Source: Mactra quadrangularis (lineage: Eukaryota; Mollusca; Bivalvia; Venerida; Mactridae). From it: a stretch of DNA of 64,000 bases. Made by a program: the position numbers and the translations under genes. Under the pieces are notes generated by a model. It was not told the origin of the DNA and did not search any database. It saw only the letters and a program-made list of their open reading frames with translations. Shown here piece by piece: positions 1 to 13,670 of this stretch; within the stretch, counting starts at the first letter, position 1; each line of letters opens with the position of its first letter. The stretch spans positions 70,397,110 through 70,461,109 of the forward strand of contig CM046301.1 of NCBI GenBank assembly GCA_025267735.1. Direction: 5' to 3'.

Positions 1-2536
1 AAAAACTACAGATAATTATAAAATATTATCCAAAATTTCGCGAAATTTGGTCATCAAACAACGGCGCAATACGAATTTTAACTCTTGGGCGAAACACACC
101 TGCATCAAGTTATGCATGAGTTATCGTTCGTGACCGGAATCGGTATGACGTCATCGTAGTCCTACATCCTGAAAGCGGTTATTAGAAACACAGGTGCAAG
201 ATACTATGTTTCCCAATTATAGAATATAAAGAGAAGATATAGATCGATTTTCTTCAAATAAAAAGTATTTTATGTAGAATAATCCTTTCTAGGTCGAATA
301 GCGAAAGAATTTTGACGATTGTGCATTATTTGTGAATGTGGTGATTATGACCGTGAAACAGGTGTTTGAGACTTTTTTGAGAATATAAGTATATATTATA
401 GTAAGGAAAATTTGTGTCTTGTGCTTGTAATTAGAAATAAATGCTAATTAAATAATTGCTATTTACAACTAGTTTGTAATTCTTTCATGATATCAATTTA
501 AGTAAATTTGAAGTATTAGTTCGGAGCCCATATTCTTATGAAGATGAGAATTTATTACTTACCGTTGATCATGGTGTTTCAGATTTCTTCAGCACCAGTT
601 TTGAATTATTATCACAGAATGTTAAAACATTAATTCCGATGCAACTTATGTTTAAAAAACAACTTTACACTGTAATGGTTTATAAGAATTCCATCTTTGT
701 TCGAGGGACTGCACTCACAGTGGTTTCAAATAGATTAAGATAACTTGTTCAAAACGACGACAACTCGGCGACGAAGTAAATAATTTCAAATCGTATCTTC
801 ATCGTGTTTCGAATAGTTTAATAATTCCCTTTGTTGTATTTATATGCTTTTCCGTAATTCCATATGAGAATTTAAGTTTTAATAAAATCACAAATAACTC
901 CTTGGTAAATTCAACTGTTAATATATTTGTCTAACAAACTAGTAAAAACAAACATTTATTAGCGCGAATTGACTTCCGTGAAAAACAATTTCAACTCCGA
1001 TTCAAAAGATTATTTTCTAACATCATTATTCGGACCAATATTAACTACAATTAAAAAGTATATAATTGGCGACAGCCTTTTGACAGGTCATGTGTAACAA
1101 ATGCAATTTGTTGGCGATGATATCTTAATCTACATTAAGGACCCCAATATATAGAGGCTCACCGCGGGACTTTTTTGTCATCTTGTACGAATTTTATTGT
1201 TTCCCGTGGGGAACCTCACAAACTTAATTAACACATTTAAAGTTAGGGGTACATCAAAATAATTTATCAATTACTCTTTTGTGTCATCAAATTATTGATA
1301 CTATTGGGTATGTTTCCATGGACACAGACTCTCAAATCCTGACACGTGTTGGCTATCACTCTGCCGTCGACATTAATATACAAAGTACGTACCGCACCCT
1401 CAATCAATTTCAACATTGTCTAACAGACGTCATGCTGTGAATTCAAAAGAAATTTTTAATCCGCTGACATATGTTACGCGATATATTGGAGATAAGGTAA
1501 ATGATAGTTGATGACCGTTCAGGCGATCAAGTTCATATTACGCATTTAAATATTTTTTGTGCAAAATAGCGAGGTTTAGAATGCCGATCTCATCATTTAA
1601 TATAATCGCACAAACAGCGATATAAAGATATATATATTTTAATGTTTAATCAATTTTCATTCCATGATTTTTAAATGCGATTTTTAGATAAATTAATTTT
1701 TATGCTTATTTTCCAAACTAATATTTACTGCACCCAACATTACGAAACAATTTGAGTAGTATTTTCTGCACAACATTGCTGTCACCTGATTTTCCTTTTT
1801 TCATCTTTGGTTCCTTGAGAAAAAAACACGAGGTACACTATTTTCTTTTCAAAAAGGAAATTAAATAGCGTTTTCCGCACGAAGATTATATTTTTGGCAA
1901 GTATCTGTCAAAATATGACGAAATCATAACTTTACGTAGTCTAAGTTATTTCTGCCGAGTTTTTTCAATCTTTTTCCCCTTTCACTTGGTCATCATATAG
2001 AAATAAAAAAAACGCGCTTGCTCTTAACCAGTTTCAGTCTCATTTAATGTAATGTCGTATTCGATTTAATTTCTTTTTGAACCTTTTTTTCACGCAAATA
2101 AAAAGTACATCACAAAAAAACTACTTAATATCATGGAATTGTCGATGAATGCAATCAAATATACAACATATAAGCCAAATTATTAAACTGGTTTATATAA
2201 AATATAAAAAATCATGTAGGAAATGTAATTATTAATAAAAAAATGCAAATTTAATTTCAAAATGTTTTTGCGACTGATTAATTGACAGGCGTGTATAAAT
2301 TACAATCCATTGACTGTTACAACAGGTTTTAATCGATAGGACTACGATGACGTCACACACGGTAGATAAGCGATGTTGTAATATCGGCTAAATTGATACA
2401 GGTTTAAATCAGAGTTAAATATCTCGATATACACATTGTTTACATGCGTTAAGCGTGAGTGTCTGCTGAGATACAATAGAAATACGTAATATTTTGATGT
2501 TTAATCGTTTTTTGTGTCCAACGATAAATTTCACCT
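1..2536. other. AT-rich sequence with no supported gene; one spaced CRE-containing inverted repeat
   Basis: No long open frame or convincing exon is visible here. The only structure I can point to is a 19-bp sequence, TGACGTCATCGTAGTCCTA, at 146-164, which occurs again in perfect inverted form at 2337-2355. Its core TGACGTCA is a consensus CREB/ATF site. The flanks of the two copies do not match, so it may be a pair of regulatory sites or the remains of an element's ends. The region could belong to a gene lying to the left of the window; nothing in it decides this. Confidence 0.4.
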
Positions 2537-3006
2537 TTAACCCATTAGCCCAAAGTCCCGTCTAATGAAAATTGATGAGGTTTGGTGAGAATTACATTTT
2601 TATATGCCCGAAAGAAATTGAAAGAAAGTGAAAACAGTTTCGGCTTAATAACTTAAGTATTAATCAACCTACAGCTGTAAAAACAGCCATGTTCAATACA
2701 TGACCCCTTTTGATTTTAGGGTCATAAGGTCAAAAGTCAGGGTCACAATGATCATTACACTGAAAATTGTGGTTTATGGAGCATAACTTCCATTTGGCCC
2801 ACAGTGTTCAAACTTCATGGTCAAAGGTCAATATAAAATGACCAAGTAATATTCTCAATGGTATCTTTTTCTCTACTGTGTTTTCCACAATTATTCATAA
2901 TATGATATTCATATGAAATATTCTCATGTCTTACAAATGCTTCATCTTAACTAAAAAAAACAACACTTTCGGGCATATAATGCTCCGCCTAGAGGTGCTC
3001 TTGTTT
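2537..3006. repeat. Interspersed repeat fragment with AGGTCA-like motifs
   Basis: The stretch opens with a CCCATTAGCCCAA phrase that recurs at about 18,270. It contains several GGTCA/AGGTCA words (for example around 2720-2745 and 2819-2830) and closes with a CGGGCATATAATGCTCCGCC phrase followed by CTCTTGTTT. Multiple GGTCA words and a CTCTTGT end also occur in other repeats in this window. No coding potential is visible. Confidence 0.4.
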
Positions 3007-4407
3007 GTATAGTTGGACTAGTTGATAATATTGCACTTGCTTTATAATATTTTATTTTGGGCTAGTGCTCAAGGATATATAAGGCAATGACTGTTTTTAA
3101 AAGCATTTCTATTGTACTGTATATCATAGTATGTATTACTGATATTTTAATACAATCATTCAGTTCTATGTGCTTTTTAACATTTGATTTAGCATTGTAC
3201 AATAAGGAGAACAGATATTGAATTTATTTGATATTTTGAATGCACACAATGATCTGAACCATGTTTTTGTATATTGTTATGACTTGTCTGTGATATTGAT
3301 AATATTGTTTTACGACAGTATTATTTATTTTATGTCTGATAATCTTTTATAAACACTTCAATACCGAGTGAAAATTTGTGCAGGGACCTTATTTTTGCTG
3401 GAACTCTGTTTCTATTTCAGTCAGTCTAGCCACAGAAATTACATCTGCAAAATCTTACTTACAACAAGAAAATTAAATCAAAAAATTTGTAAGAAATTAC
3501 ATTATTAATCAAATATAATTTGTTTGTTTGTCACATAAAACATGTATATATATGGCGAGTTAAATGTTCTAAAACAGGAAAAACATCAATAACTTTGGTT
3601 TGTACTGCAGAAATTTTGTCCGCAGAAAGAAGAACAAACCTAATTTTTGAAAACCTACAGAACTTTGGACCCTGTAGAAATTTCCACTTGGTATAGGTTT
3701 TATAAAAATGTATATTTATGTTCAATGTATAGTATTTTTACATGTATAGTTATTGTATATTTGTTATGATATTGTAGAGCTGTCTTGCTATATGTACACT
3801 GTATATCAATATTTAAAACACAGCATTGCTTGGCTAGATAGAGTTGTAAACACTTGTTAATGTATAACTATATTGTTGATGACATATCATAGAACATGCA
3901 TGCTTGTAGTTACTTTGAGCTTTCATACTGATTTCATCCAGTGTGGTTGTTAGTTTGAAGTAGGCCTTTACTTTTATTGGTCCCATCTTGTTGATAGTTT
4001 GGGTCAATTGAACTTCAATATAAAATTATTATATCAGGGTCATAAGTCATCTAATCTACCATGATATTTTATAAGGTAAATTTGTTGTTTTGCCAATATC
4101 TCATTCTGGACAAATAAATGACGTCAAATAGTAGAAAAATTACCACTACTTTCTTGTCCAGAAAAATTCCATAAAAATTGATTCTGTGAGTTTTTATTTC
4201 AATCGTCTACACACAAAAATATAGGGGAGCAGTAATTTTAGAATTTTTTAGGATTTTTGAAAAGATTAAACTTTGACTCATGTATTATTGATGTGATAAT
4301 TTCAATGCATTTATTTATGTTAACAACTATTACATTCCATATTTCTATGAATTCATTTACATCATACCAGTAAAAGTGATATTTTAACATTCCCACCAAT
4401 ACACATG
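3007..4407. other. AT-rich stretch, no gene seen
   Basis: Only short open frames occur, with no recognisable protein or splice pattern. I see no strong repeat structure. Confidence 0.4.
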
Positions 4408-5120
4408 TATTGTACGATTATATTGAACTGTCCGATTGCATAATTACACGGTTATCGCACACTGTATATATTATTTTCCGCGTTCTATATATAGAATTTT
4501 GCAATAGAAAATACAATGTGTAGGTTAAATCAGTGACATTATCTCGTCTGACTGAGTAGTCGTACGGTTAAAGTGAAATGCTTTAGAACATCTATTTTTA
4601 AAAGGGGTGCGAGTTCGAACTCAAAAGATGCCATTTTTACTCTTCGTATTGTTAGCATTTTTATTTTTTGAATATTTTTGTTTTATTTTATTCAGCATCA
4701 TTTTTTGAAATATAAATAAACACTACAAAACAAACAATTTCAAATATAATTCAGTTTCACAACCTTTGTCGTTTGCGCTACTGGGCGTTATTATTTTATA
4801 GTGTCGAATTTAGCGGTAAAAACTAACAAAGACAATCATAATTTCTATGATGCGTGAAGACATTGTATTTTACGATAATAAGAGATAAAATATGTTTCTA
4901 TCGGGATTCGAACCCACGACTAAAAGGTTGGCAGTCCCACAGCCTTACCACTCGGCCACACAAACTTCGATACTCATTGCTAATAAGATGTAATACATCA
5001 CTGTTATCTGCTAACGATACATTCCACGTGATCTACTGAAATTTATCCGAGGATTAAATATTCCGTGTTATGTGACGTTTTAATTTATGCAATCGGACAG
5101 TTCAATATAATCGTACAATA
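4408..5120. mobile_element. TIR element with two convergent tRNA-like modules
   Basis: The 713-bp element is bounded by a perfect 35-bp terminal inverted repeat (4408-4442 and 5086-5120) that starts TATTGTACGATTATATTGAA. If the outermost TA on each side is the target duplication, this fits a Tc1/mariner-type MITE. About 135-155 bp inside each end lies a tRNA-like sequence, pointing inward on each side: plus strand at 4541-4632 with box-B-like GAGTTCGAACTC, and minus strand at 4893-4965 with the box-A-like GGCCGAGTGGTAAGGC and box B GGTTCGAATCC. There is no transposase frame, so it is non-autonomous. Confidence 0.65.
4893..4965 (-). repeat. tRNA-like pol III promoter module inside the TIR element
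   Basis: Read on the minus strand, the sequence has a Ser/Leu-type D arm (GGCCGAGTGGTAAGGC), a T arm (GGTTCGAATCC) and ends TGTTT/AAACA that pair as an acceptor-like stem. The anticodon arm does not fold cleanly, and the module sits inside a mobile element, so I read it as a tRNA-derived pseudogene module and not a working tRNA gene. Confidence 0.5.
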
Positions 5121-8100
5121 TCTACATATCATTTTTGTTTACACTAAGTGTGTCTGTTTAAGATTTTGGTTTTAAATGTGTTAAGAGAGATAACTCTGTC
5201 AAGTTTTTATTACAAAATTATTTTCATTTCTTACTTAAACAATCAGAGTTTTGCATCTTTATGAAAAGACTCTAGGGACGTTGAAGGCATATTCTTAAAA
5301 ATTTAAAGTGTGATATAAAGTCTGCTTCCTTATAAATGTACAGCCGACCTTACAATTTCACTTTTCTATCTGAACAAAACAAAATAGCTCTTTTTACAAC
5401 TGTTTTCCGTCCGAAATTTCTATTTATTTGTCTTATTTAATTTCTTATTTTTCTTCATGTTTTCATATATAATTAACTTATTTATTTAACTTATTCTTTT
5501 ATACTAATATTTTATAAGAGCAACTGTTGTTGTCTGTGATAATAAATTTAACAATTCCAGCCTTTTACTTAAATATTACATTTATTGTGTGATTAAATAA
5601 TCAAAATTTTTTTTTTTTTAATATTGAAGATCTTCGAAATTTCTTTATTTATTTTACATATCAGTGTGAATAGTCTTGTTTTATTTATAACTTTGATCTA
5701 TACTATTTTATATTTGTATATATTATACAACAACTTTACTGATTTGACTAATTTACAAATATTTTACATAGATGTTATGATCGTGTTATAATAAGCTCAA
5801 TGTGTGAACTGTCGTGACCAATTTTTGTACACGAAGACTCACTACGCGGGCTTCGCGCATAACGGTTGTAACTCAATTTGAAAGGAGTGAGGTACGACCG
5901 TCTTATAGACTCTCTTGTTCCTATTTATATTTGATATTTCAATGAACAAAGACAGCTTAGAAGTTTTATATATGAACAATTTTACACCATATATTTTATC
6001 ATGTACATGTATTTTAAATACAATATGGATTTATAACTACCATATTGTTGCTAGATTTTTACAATAAAAATGTTTTATATGCCATCTGTTGTTTTGTTAT
6101 ACATTGTAATTGAACTTTTATTATACTTATTTAAAAGTATGGACCTATTGTTCTGTTTAATTAAGCTGTCTGAACTAAGAAAATTTCATGGTCACTGAAT
6201 GTATTATTTTTTGAATTTTCTTTCAAACTTTGTATAATGCCGATATTAAATTGCCTCATACATGGTTAGTTCATCAATGATCACTTTGGGACAGCGGCTC
6301 AGTGCTTAGCACGCTTGTCAAGAAAAAATAAAAATAACACATTCAGTGCCTGCGTAATTATTTAGGTTGTGACAGGTTCATAAAACTTAACAATACCATG
6401 TGACTAAATGCTACATATCCAAGAAGAAAAGAGAAAAAATTGCCTTGATTCCAGGGGTAATTTGTTTAATTCCCAGTCTGAAGGCTCATACCTTAGTGGA
6501 GTTTGGTTTTCAGCCATTCTCCTGCCTACCTGTTTATGTAGTAGAATTGTTTACACCAACTGGCAATGGTACATGCTTAGTACAAGGTTTAAAGCTTGAG
6601 TCCAGATCTTTAGGCCTGTCCAGGAATACTGTGTAAGACAACTGATGATTGTGATATGACTAAAAAACAGTGAGATGTGGAGGGCAGCACCATACGATAT
6701 ATTACGTATTAATACAGTACTTATTTATTAAATACTGATAGCTGACGGTTCAGTTGATAACCAGGGTCACTAAGGTGTTGTTTATTTTCATCAAGTCAAG
6801 CTGAAATAAAAATAACATTATATGTTTATGTAAACAATAAAAACTGTGTTCTATTCGACTGTGGTGTACCCAGTACTATCTCTATATTACATATAAGTTA
6901 ATTGATACTCAACTATTTAAAATAAAGAATTATCTTTGAGAAAGAAAACATAACAATTGTAAACATTATATCTCAATAACTGAGTCTGTATATGCATGTA
7001 TTTTAAAAAATATGAAATGTATATGAAAACTGCATGAGATCCATGCAAAGAATGGGATCAGAGCAACTCCACCCAAGACAACTCCACCTGAGACATCTCA
7101 ACCTGTAGAAGGGACAACTCAAATGGTACGTAGAGGCAACTCAATCCATGGACAACTTAAATCCATGGACAAACACAGAAAACAATCATTTATTTTTTTC
7201 ATTAAATCAGAGACCTATCTAACTGATTAAATTGAATGATATTTTTTATCTGAAATACCGGATAATAGTGCATTTAAATTTAGTGCATTTAGAAATATCT
7301 TCATAGCTTGATATACTTTTTTAAATCATTTTTTTAATAAAGGTGACTTTAACTCAAATATTTATTTCATGTAGTGTATAATAAGGGTTGACTTGTCAGC
7401 AGGTGGATGCCCTCACTTTTGGTTAAGATGTCCAGTATTCAAGTGCAAGTATGTTTAATAAATTTTACATTGAATTGTATCTATAGGATAATTAGTATTT
7501 TCAATGTCTCTGGGATCCCTGGATCAATAAACTTGTGTGAATTTGAGATTCTATAGATCTACTCAGTATACATATGGGTTAATTTTCAATATATTTGCAA
7601 ACAATTTATTATTTCATACATTTTAATCATAATACTGCAACACTTTTAAACTGTCACGCATAATTTCATTCAGACACGTTTCTGCTTAAATATTTGACAG
7701 GCAAAAATACGTTTGAGACAACCCCCGAAAAATGTTGCTACTCTTCAGTGTGAAAACAATTATTAGTTAGTGCTGTCTGAACATGGCGAGCTGAACTTTC
7801 GTGAGTTTTTATTTCATTCTTAAACTCTTTGTTTTGGTTTACTTGACCAAGTAATCGTGAATATTTTGAGTTTGATCAATTTATAAATGTTCAAGGTTTA
7901 TAGTCATGATTAGTTTATGGTTGTACATGTTTCTAAAATCATTATTTGCAGCGATGGGTAAAGTTTCGAAATTAAGCACGGAGTCTGAGATGTTCCCTTC
8001 AGCATTGATAGCGATTATGTCATTATGTGTTTTGTTATACATTTTACATTTTCCACTTATCTTGTTTCTGTAGATGATTGGGATTTCATGATATTGTTGT

Positions 8101-8547
8101 AGATTTTGACTTGATGTAGTTGATGTCAATGTTTTTCATTGAGATGGTAGTAAATTGGGACAATTATTTAAATAGACTGTTTATCATTTTTTTTATAAAA
8201 TGTAAAATTACTTATGTATGAGTCATGTTTTAGGTTAACTGTCAAGTTTACATGTTATGTTAACACGTTTGACTTTTCTCTTATTCCTAGAATTTGTCAT
8301 CCCAGTGTTATGAATAGATTAATATGATTTGTCGGCAGTAATATTTTTTAGCGAACATCAGTGTTGAAATACTAGGCCTATTTAATGAGCATGCCAAGGT
8401 TCAGATTTATATTCTAGAAGTAAAGCTTGTATTTAATTGATAGATGAATTAAGTATTTTATTTTACGAGGGATAATCAGTTCTAGTTTTAGAGAAAAAAT
8501 GACCTGTCGAAGGAATTGAAAGGCTTCTAATGATTTTCTTACAAGTT
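5121..8547. other. AT-rich stretch with degenerate SINE fragments, no firm gene
   Basis: A decayed tRNA-SINE-like fragment lies around 6290-6650 (AGCGGCTCAGTGCTTAGCACGC, then a gap and a SINE-like end GTCCAGGAATACTGTG). A minus-strand open frame at 7881-8129 is 82 codons long but has no usable ATG at its start and no family I recognise. The rest shows no gene. Confidence 0.35.
7690..7800 (+). promoter_or_regulatory. Weak candidate 5'-UTR first exon of the CCDC9-like gene
   Basis: The CCDC9-like gene's ATG exon begins at a splice acceptor, so at least one non-coding exon must lie upstream. Here a GC-richer patch containing ACATGGCGAGCTGA (a three-codon upstream frame) runs into AACTTTC followed by the good donor GTGAGT at 7801. 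No TATA box is apparent and nothing else confirms transcription. It is a guess, and other upstream donors are possible. Confidence 0.2.
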
Positions 8548-8696
8548 TTGTTTGTTGGGTTGAACGCCGTAACAACACATTGTATAGGTCATATAACAGC
8601 GGTCTGTCAACCTACTCACTCCTCCTGGAAAGGCTAAATCTCTGGAATTAGCTGTTAACCAACTACTAAGCGCATACTTTTGTCAGTGACTGACAA
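8548..8696 (-). mobile_element. tRNA-Lys-derived SINE, 3' part only
   Basis: On the minus strand this is the 3' half of the window's main SINE family: the GTCAGTCACTGAC region, the AGAGATTTAGCCTTTCC region, and the tail with GTTGTTACGGCG followed by AACAAACAAA. The tRNA head is missing, as expected for a 5'-truncated retroposed copy. Confidence 0.7.
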
Positions 8697-11550
8697 CTAT
8701 TTCAAAAATAAGTGCATTAACACACTTTTTCTAAGCAAGTGTTTATGTGATTGAAGATAAGCATAATGCACAGTGTGGCTACATGGGATCAGCATCAATT
8801 TCTATGGTTTTACGAACATTTTTAAGATCTGCTAAAGTGGATATGCCTTGTCTCTCTTTATCTTGATTGTGGCTTAAGTTATTCAATGCTACCTGACTCT
8901 AAAGCCAATTTGACCTGTTTACTTAAGCGAAATAGACTTAATACAGCTCAACTCATATTATTAGATAACAAGTTATTTGAACTCAAAACTATTCTTCCAA
9001 TACATTGCTACTGTTATTTCAATGTTGTCCTGAAACTATTGTAAATACCTGTACTTAATTGTTTACCTTAACATTATATTGTGAATACTGTTCAAATGTA
9101 GTAGGTACAAAGGTAACAAAAAATAAAAACAATTCTGTATTTATTGGTAGAGCAACTTTTCTCTGACCTTCGTCCACTTTGGTTATCATTTTCTTATCAA
9201 TCCCAACATTTATGAAAGTAAATTCTGTTCCGAAACATCTTTAATGGTACATATAATTTGGCCTTCAGCACATATGCCATACATTTGCATGTGTAAAAAC
9301 TGAAAAAGAAAAGGGGAAATTTGTTAACAGCATAATTCAGTAATTAATTGAGTATCTCTTATGAAATAATGTTTAATTTTCATTATGTGAGGCTATTCCC
9401 TGAACGATAATATATCCCTCCCTTACTTTTCCCTTCAAAACTCAAAATGGTGGGTATGCATAATTTCTTTTTTGAGAATGTTAACATGCAGTGTGGCTTA
9501 GGACCTATATGCAAATGCAAACATTGTTCACAGTATGATGCCATCAAGAAGATTTTATCTCGCTCTAAATGTCTAAGATAAATCTGTTATTAGTGTGTGA
9601 AAATTAGTAGCTGTCCAGGACAACCACTTATGAGTGTTTGGACAACTATAAGTTTTACTGCCTGTTGTAAGTTTGACTTTATTACTTGAGAGGATCTTCT
9701 TAGCTCTCATATGGTGAACTGGTTTTTATGCTGGTTTTGTTTCTTTGTGTCAGATTATGGCAAACTGATAAAATATATACAGTGAGAAGGCATTTCACTT
9801 AAGATATTAGATTACGCAGATGTGGCATGCAGTAGTTGCAGTGCCTGTCTGTGTGTCCATGGGCCCAGGTTTTCTGTGTTAAGAGTCTCTGTTTGAAATG
9901 ACTCCCAACACAAGATGCAGTCACCTTCAAGATACTGACCCCTAGCATGAAGAATAAGGTCAAATTCATTGTAATTCATTATGTATGGAAATAGTGGGAA
10001 CATACGCTGCTTTTATTGATAGTTCTGCTTTTATTGACATTCTTACATTAAGTGTACGTACTGTTTCTCTGTAAAATAATGTCAGTCAATAAGCAGGTTG
10101 CAATGAATGTCATTTAAAGTTTAAATATTTAACATACATTTTATACGGTATACTTTATGTTTAGATGAATAAATTATTCAAACATGTAACAAGCATTTAC
10201 CTATGTAGTAGGACTAGGAGTGTCCCATGATAAATGTATGTATAGGTATGTATAATATAATCATTGAGGCTTCGTTGAACACTGACTTTATTATAAAAGG
10301 TCAATATTGTTTACTTTATAAGAAAGGTAGAATCAATGTATATAATATAAAGTTAAATTAACCATACATCAGACAAGTGTTGTAAATCTTTAGTTTTTAA
10401 TGAACTCTTTGTATGTCAGGTATAATCTACTAAATAAAGTTTGATATTGTTTCTTGTGAGACAATATAATATGTTATAAGGTATAACCCTGGGCTGTATT
10501 GTATTAACTTACATCATAATGGTTCAATTATTACATAGAACTTTGTAATAAAAGTCTGTACATGGTATTATTAGAGTTTATTACAAGTTTGGTACAACTG
10601 TGTACATGGTTGGTTCAACTCTTGGTGTATTTTGGGTGTTAGCTGTTATTACAAAGATGATAATAATAAGTTATTGTATTTTATAGTCTATGTTTCATGC
10701 TGATACACACTAACTTACATTACAGCTATTACCCTTAGTCATATACTCCCAGTATCCTCATGGCAGTATCTTTACTACATTCATGTGTGACAGATAAATG
10801 GCACAACCGAGATATATCACCCTTGCCCAAGATGTCAAGTACCCAGTTGCATGTTGGTAAAGTGAAGCAGTCTCGGGTAAATCCTTTGTCTTGGAAATCA
10901 GCGATGCCTATGGACAGGTTCAACACTCAATGTTTTCAATTTAGAGACCATTCATTAAATAATATAATTTTGCTTATGTAGAGTGCTGCTATCTATGGAA
11001 TTAGTTATCTTAAGTGCTTGAATGGGTAAAACTCCTTAGATTTGGATCAAGGTTTCAAAATTTGAAATATTTGGTAACTTAAGGTTGTGATTGTTATGGT
11101 ATTTAATATGATTATACAATTAAGGTATTTAATATGATTATACAATTAAAATAGTTAACCTACTTTCCCAACATTTTATCTCCCACCTACCTGCCTGAAC
11201 TATGTATAATGCTTGTATTAAAAGGAACGACCATACTTATTCTGTATACAATAATGTCAATATTTTGTGCTAATTTACCCAATTTCAAACTATTGACATA
11301 TAAAATCTGTTGTATACACTTTAGAAAACCTATTATACATCTGATAATCACCTCTAAAATGGACAATAAAAATATTTGTTGGGAATACAAACATGAAGTA
11401 TATAAATTATTTATACGATAATGATCAGTTGTCTCTCACAAGTGCAGTTTGCACAAAGAAACTTGAAATTTTCTAAACAAGAAAATATACCTACCATCTT
11501 AGAGGGTTCTACTGAGTTTTTCAGGTATTGTTTAATTTGTTATATTTTTT
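8697..11550. other. AT-rich stretch; one 26-bp direct duplication
   Basis: No supported gene. A 26-bp unit (GGTATTTAATATGATTATAC onwards) is perfectly duplicated in tandem at about 11,097-11,148. Overlapping short frames on both strands at 10,735-10,981 and a minus frame at 9,812-10,003 have fairly protein-like composition, but they lack splice context and recognisable families. Confidence 0.35.
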
Positions 11551-11698
11551 CAACTGTCTGTGAGGCATACATTAACCCCTCTGATTTAAATATTCACTAC
11601 AGTACTCACGATCGATAAAGATATGTGAGTGGGGGTTATTGTACAAATATTGAGTATTTAAATCAGCAGGGTTAATGTATACACTGTTGACAGTTGAA
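11551..11698. mobile_element. Palindromic MITE, family A copy 1
   Basis: The ends are inverted copies: CAACTGTC...CATTAACCC...TGATTTAAATA on the left, and TATTTAAATCAGCAGGGTTAATG...GACAGTTG on the right. The middle includes CAGTACTCACGATCGATAAA. The same termini occur at about 15,886-16,352, 17,612-17,775 and 23,262-23,436, with a fragment near 38,905-38,940. There is no coding capacity. Confidence 0.7.
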
Positions 11699-13629
11699 TA
11701 ACACACTTTTATTTATTTACCTAGGCTATATAGGCTTTATTATCGATATTTTAAAATGTAGATTGATTATTGATCACAAAAAAATATCGACGATACATCG
11801 ATATTGTTGGAATTGATGACAGCTCTAAGATAAATCAAATATGCAGAACCTAAAAAACTATATGTCATGTATCAGTTATGTGTATCAGTCAATCTAACAC
11901 CTGATATATACATGTATATAAATATAATAGTATATCAATGAAATAAAATAACCAGATTTAAATGCCTCAGTGGCTTATTGTATACAAATATATTTAGATG
12001 ATATTTTATACATACCTTTTTTTATTTGATCTAAATAAGCCAACACCTTTGAAATTTACCATATATTTTGGTATATATATATAAAAGATGTATTTTTATA
12101 TCTGATCTTGATCAAAAGTTCCTTTTAATCATTCCTTAGTTCTTGTCTTGACCCACAAGCTCAAAGCCCTGGACTAGTAAAATTTGATTTGGGGTAGTGG
12201 TGAAAATAACTAATTTCTTATAGTAGGGCTGGTTGACTATTTTCCTCTGAGCTGTTATGGCTTGATAAATCAGACTTGTTCTTGAGAAAAGTTAAGGCTA
12301 TTACTGTTACCCTGTACCCTCTTAATATGTGGCTGAGTGGTTACGACCTAGGACTTGTAATCATTGGATAGTCAGATCCACGGCGGTTTAAATCACATCT
12401 AAAGCTATATCCTTACTGCTAACTACTGGAGGACCACTCACCAGGAAGTGGACCCAAAATTGATAATCTTAGTTGTATCATGAGCAATGACACACACCAC
12501 CTCTCTTTGGCACGCTGTTCTTCCTTAATTGTCTATATGGACTCTCTTATTTGTCTTTTTTTGAGTATTGCTGGGCAAGTTGAAATTTTAAATTCTTTAC
12601 ATTCTTTCAAGCCAGCCCTGTATAGAATTTTTAAAATCTTACTATTGAGGGGGCTATCATTTATAATCTACAGTGACCTCAACATTTTGATACATATTGT
12701 TGGGTCAGAACAAAACTAGTCTTCACTTCATGTACATAAAGAATGATGTAGACTTGCCTATCACTGAACCATTGATATATGTAAATACTAAACAATTCAT
12801 TTTATGGACTGAACATAAATCAAATAGTTCACTGTATTCAATTAGACTTAAGTACTGATATACCTGTTAGTGATGGTTATAAACTTGAAACAACTAACAA
12901 TATCTGAGTAACTGAAAAATATTGGGATTTCCACCCAACAGATGAGGTACTGACTAGGATTTTTACACTGTATTGCTTTAAACCGTGAATTGCAAAATAA
13001 TTTTATTGTTTTCTGTACTCATATTTTACATTGTAATGGTACATATATTTACCGCAGGTAAAACCCCATAAATTTAAATTTCGGATGATGTCTATTTTGA
13101 CCTAAAGTTAGTAAAGAGGTTGAGGGCGTAAATATAGACTGATGTAATATATCATTATATAGAGGTAATAGTTTAGTTGTTGCTAACCATTATGGTTGGT
13201 ATAATGGCTAGGATGTATCACAATGACCCGAGGGTTGTACAAACATTATATCTTGTTACAAATAGCAACTAACTAAGTACAAAATGTATTATATACATCA
13301 TTGATTGTCATGTACAGGCTCTGGTTACTTATTATATCCCCTCCATTGTTGTCCATCTCCTATGCATGGTTTAATAAAGAAAACAGAGAGATAGAATGTA
13401 ATGATCCTGGATTAACTTTCGTTTGTTCGGTTCACATGATTTGTATTCATATTGTATCATGTGTCAAAATAATTGTCTGTATTAAATTCAGATTTAATAT
13501 GGGCTGATATGGTTTCATGACATTTATTATGAAACCATGTTTTAAAAACTAGACATTCACCATAGAAAGTCATTATTGTCAAGTTTGCCACTCTCTGAGG
13601 TAAGCTTGCAGGCTTATGTAACACTCATC
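11699..13629. other. AT-rich stretch with a Leu/Ser-tRNA-like SINE remnant
   Basis: A tRNA-like head is seen at about 12,328-12,400 (GTGGCTGAGTGGTTACGACC, with a decayed box B near GGCGGTTTAAATC). Its SINE body may extend to about 12,480. The remainder has no supported gene. Confidence 0.4.
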
Positions 13630-13630
13630 T

Positions 13631-13670
13631 GTTCTGTTCTGTTCTGTTCTGTTCTGTTCTGTTCTGTTCC
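13631..13670. repeat. (GTTCT)n microsatellite, 8 units
   Basis: Eight head-to-tail GTTCT pentamers, the last ending in C. The unit length forces a rotating reading frame, which explains the repetitive minus-strand open frame across it. Confidence 0.95.

Noticed and set aside
7881..8129. 82-codon minus-strand frame with protein-like composition
   Set aside because: No ATG at its start, no splice context that extends it and no recognisable family; could be chance or an old relic.
10735..10981. Overlapping frames on both strands that look moderately protein-like
   Set aside because: Neither has a recognisable product or splice sites in phase with anything else.
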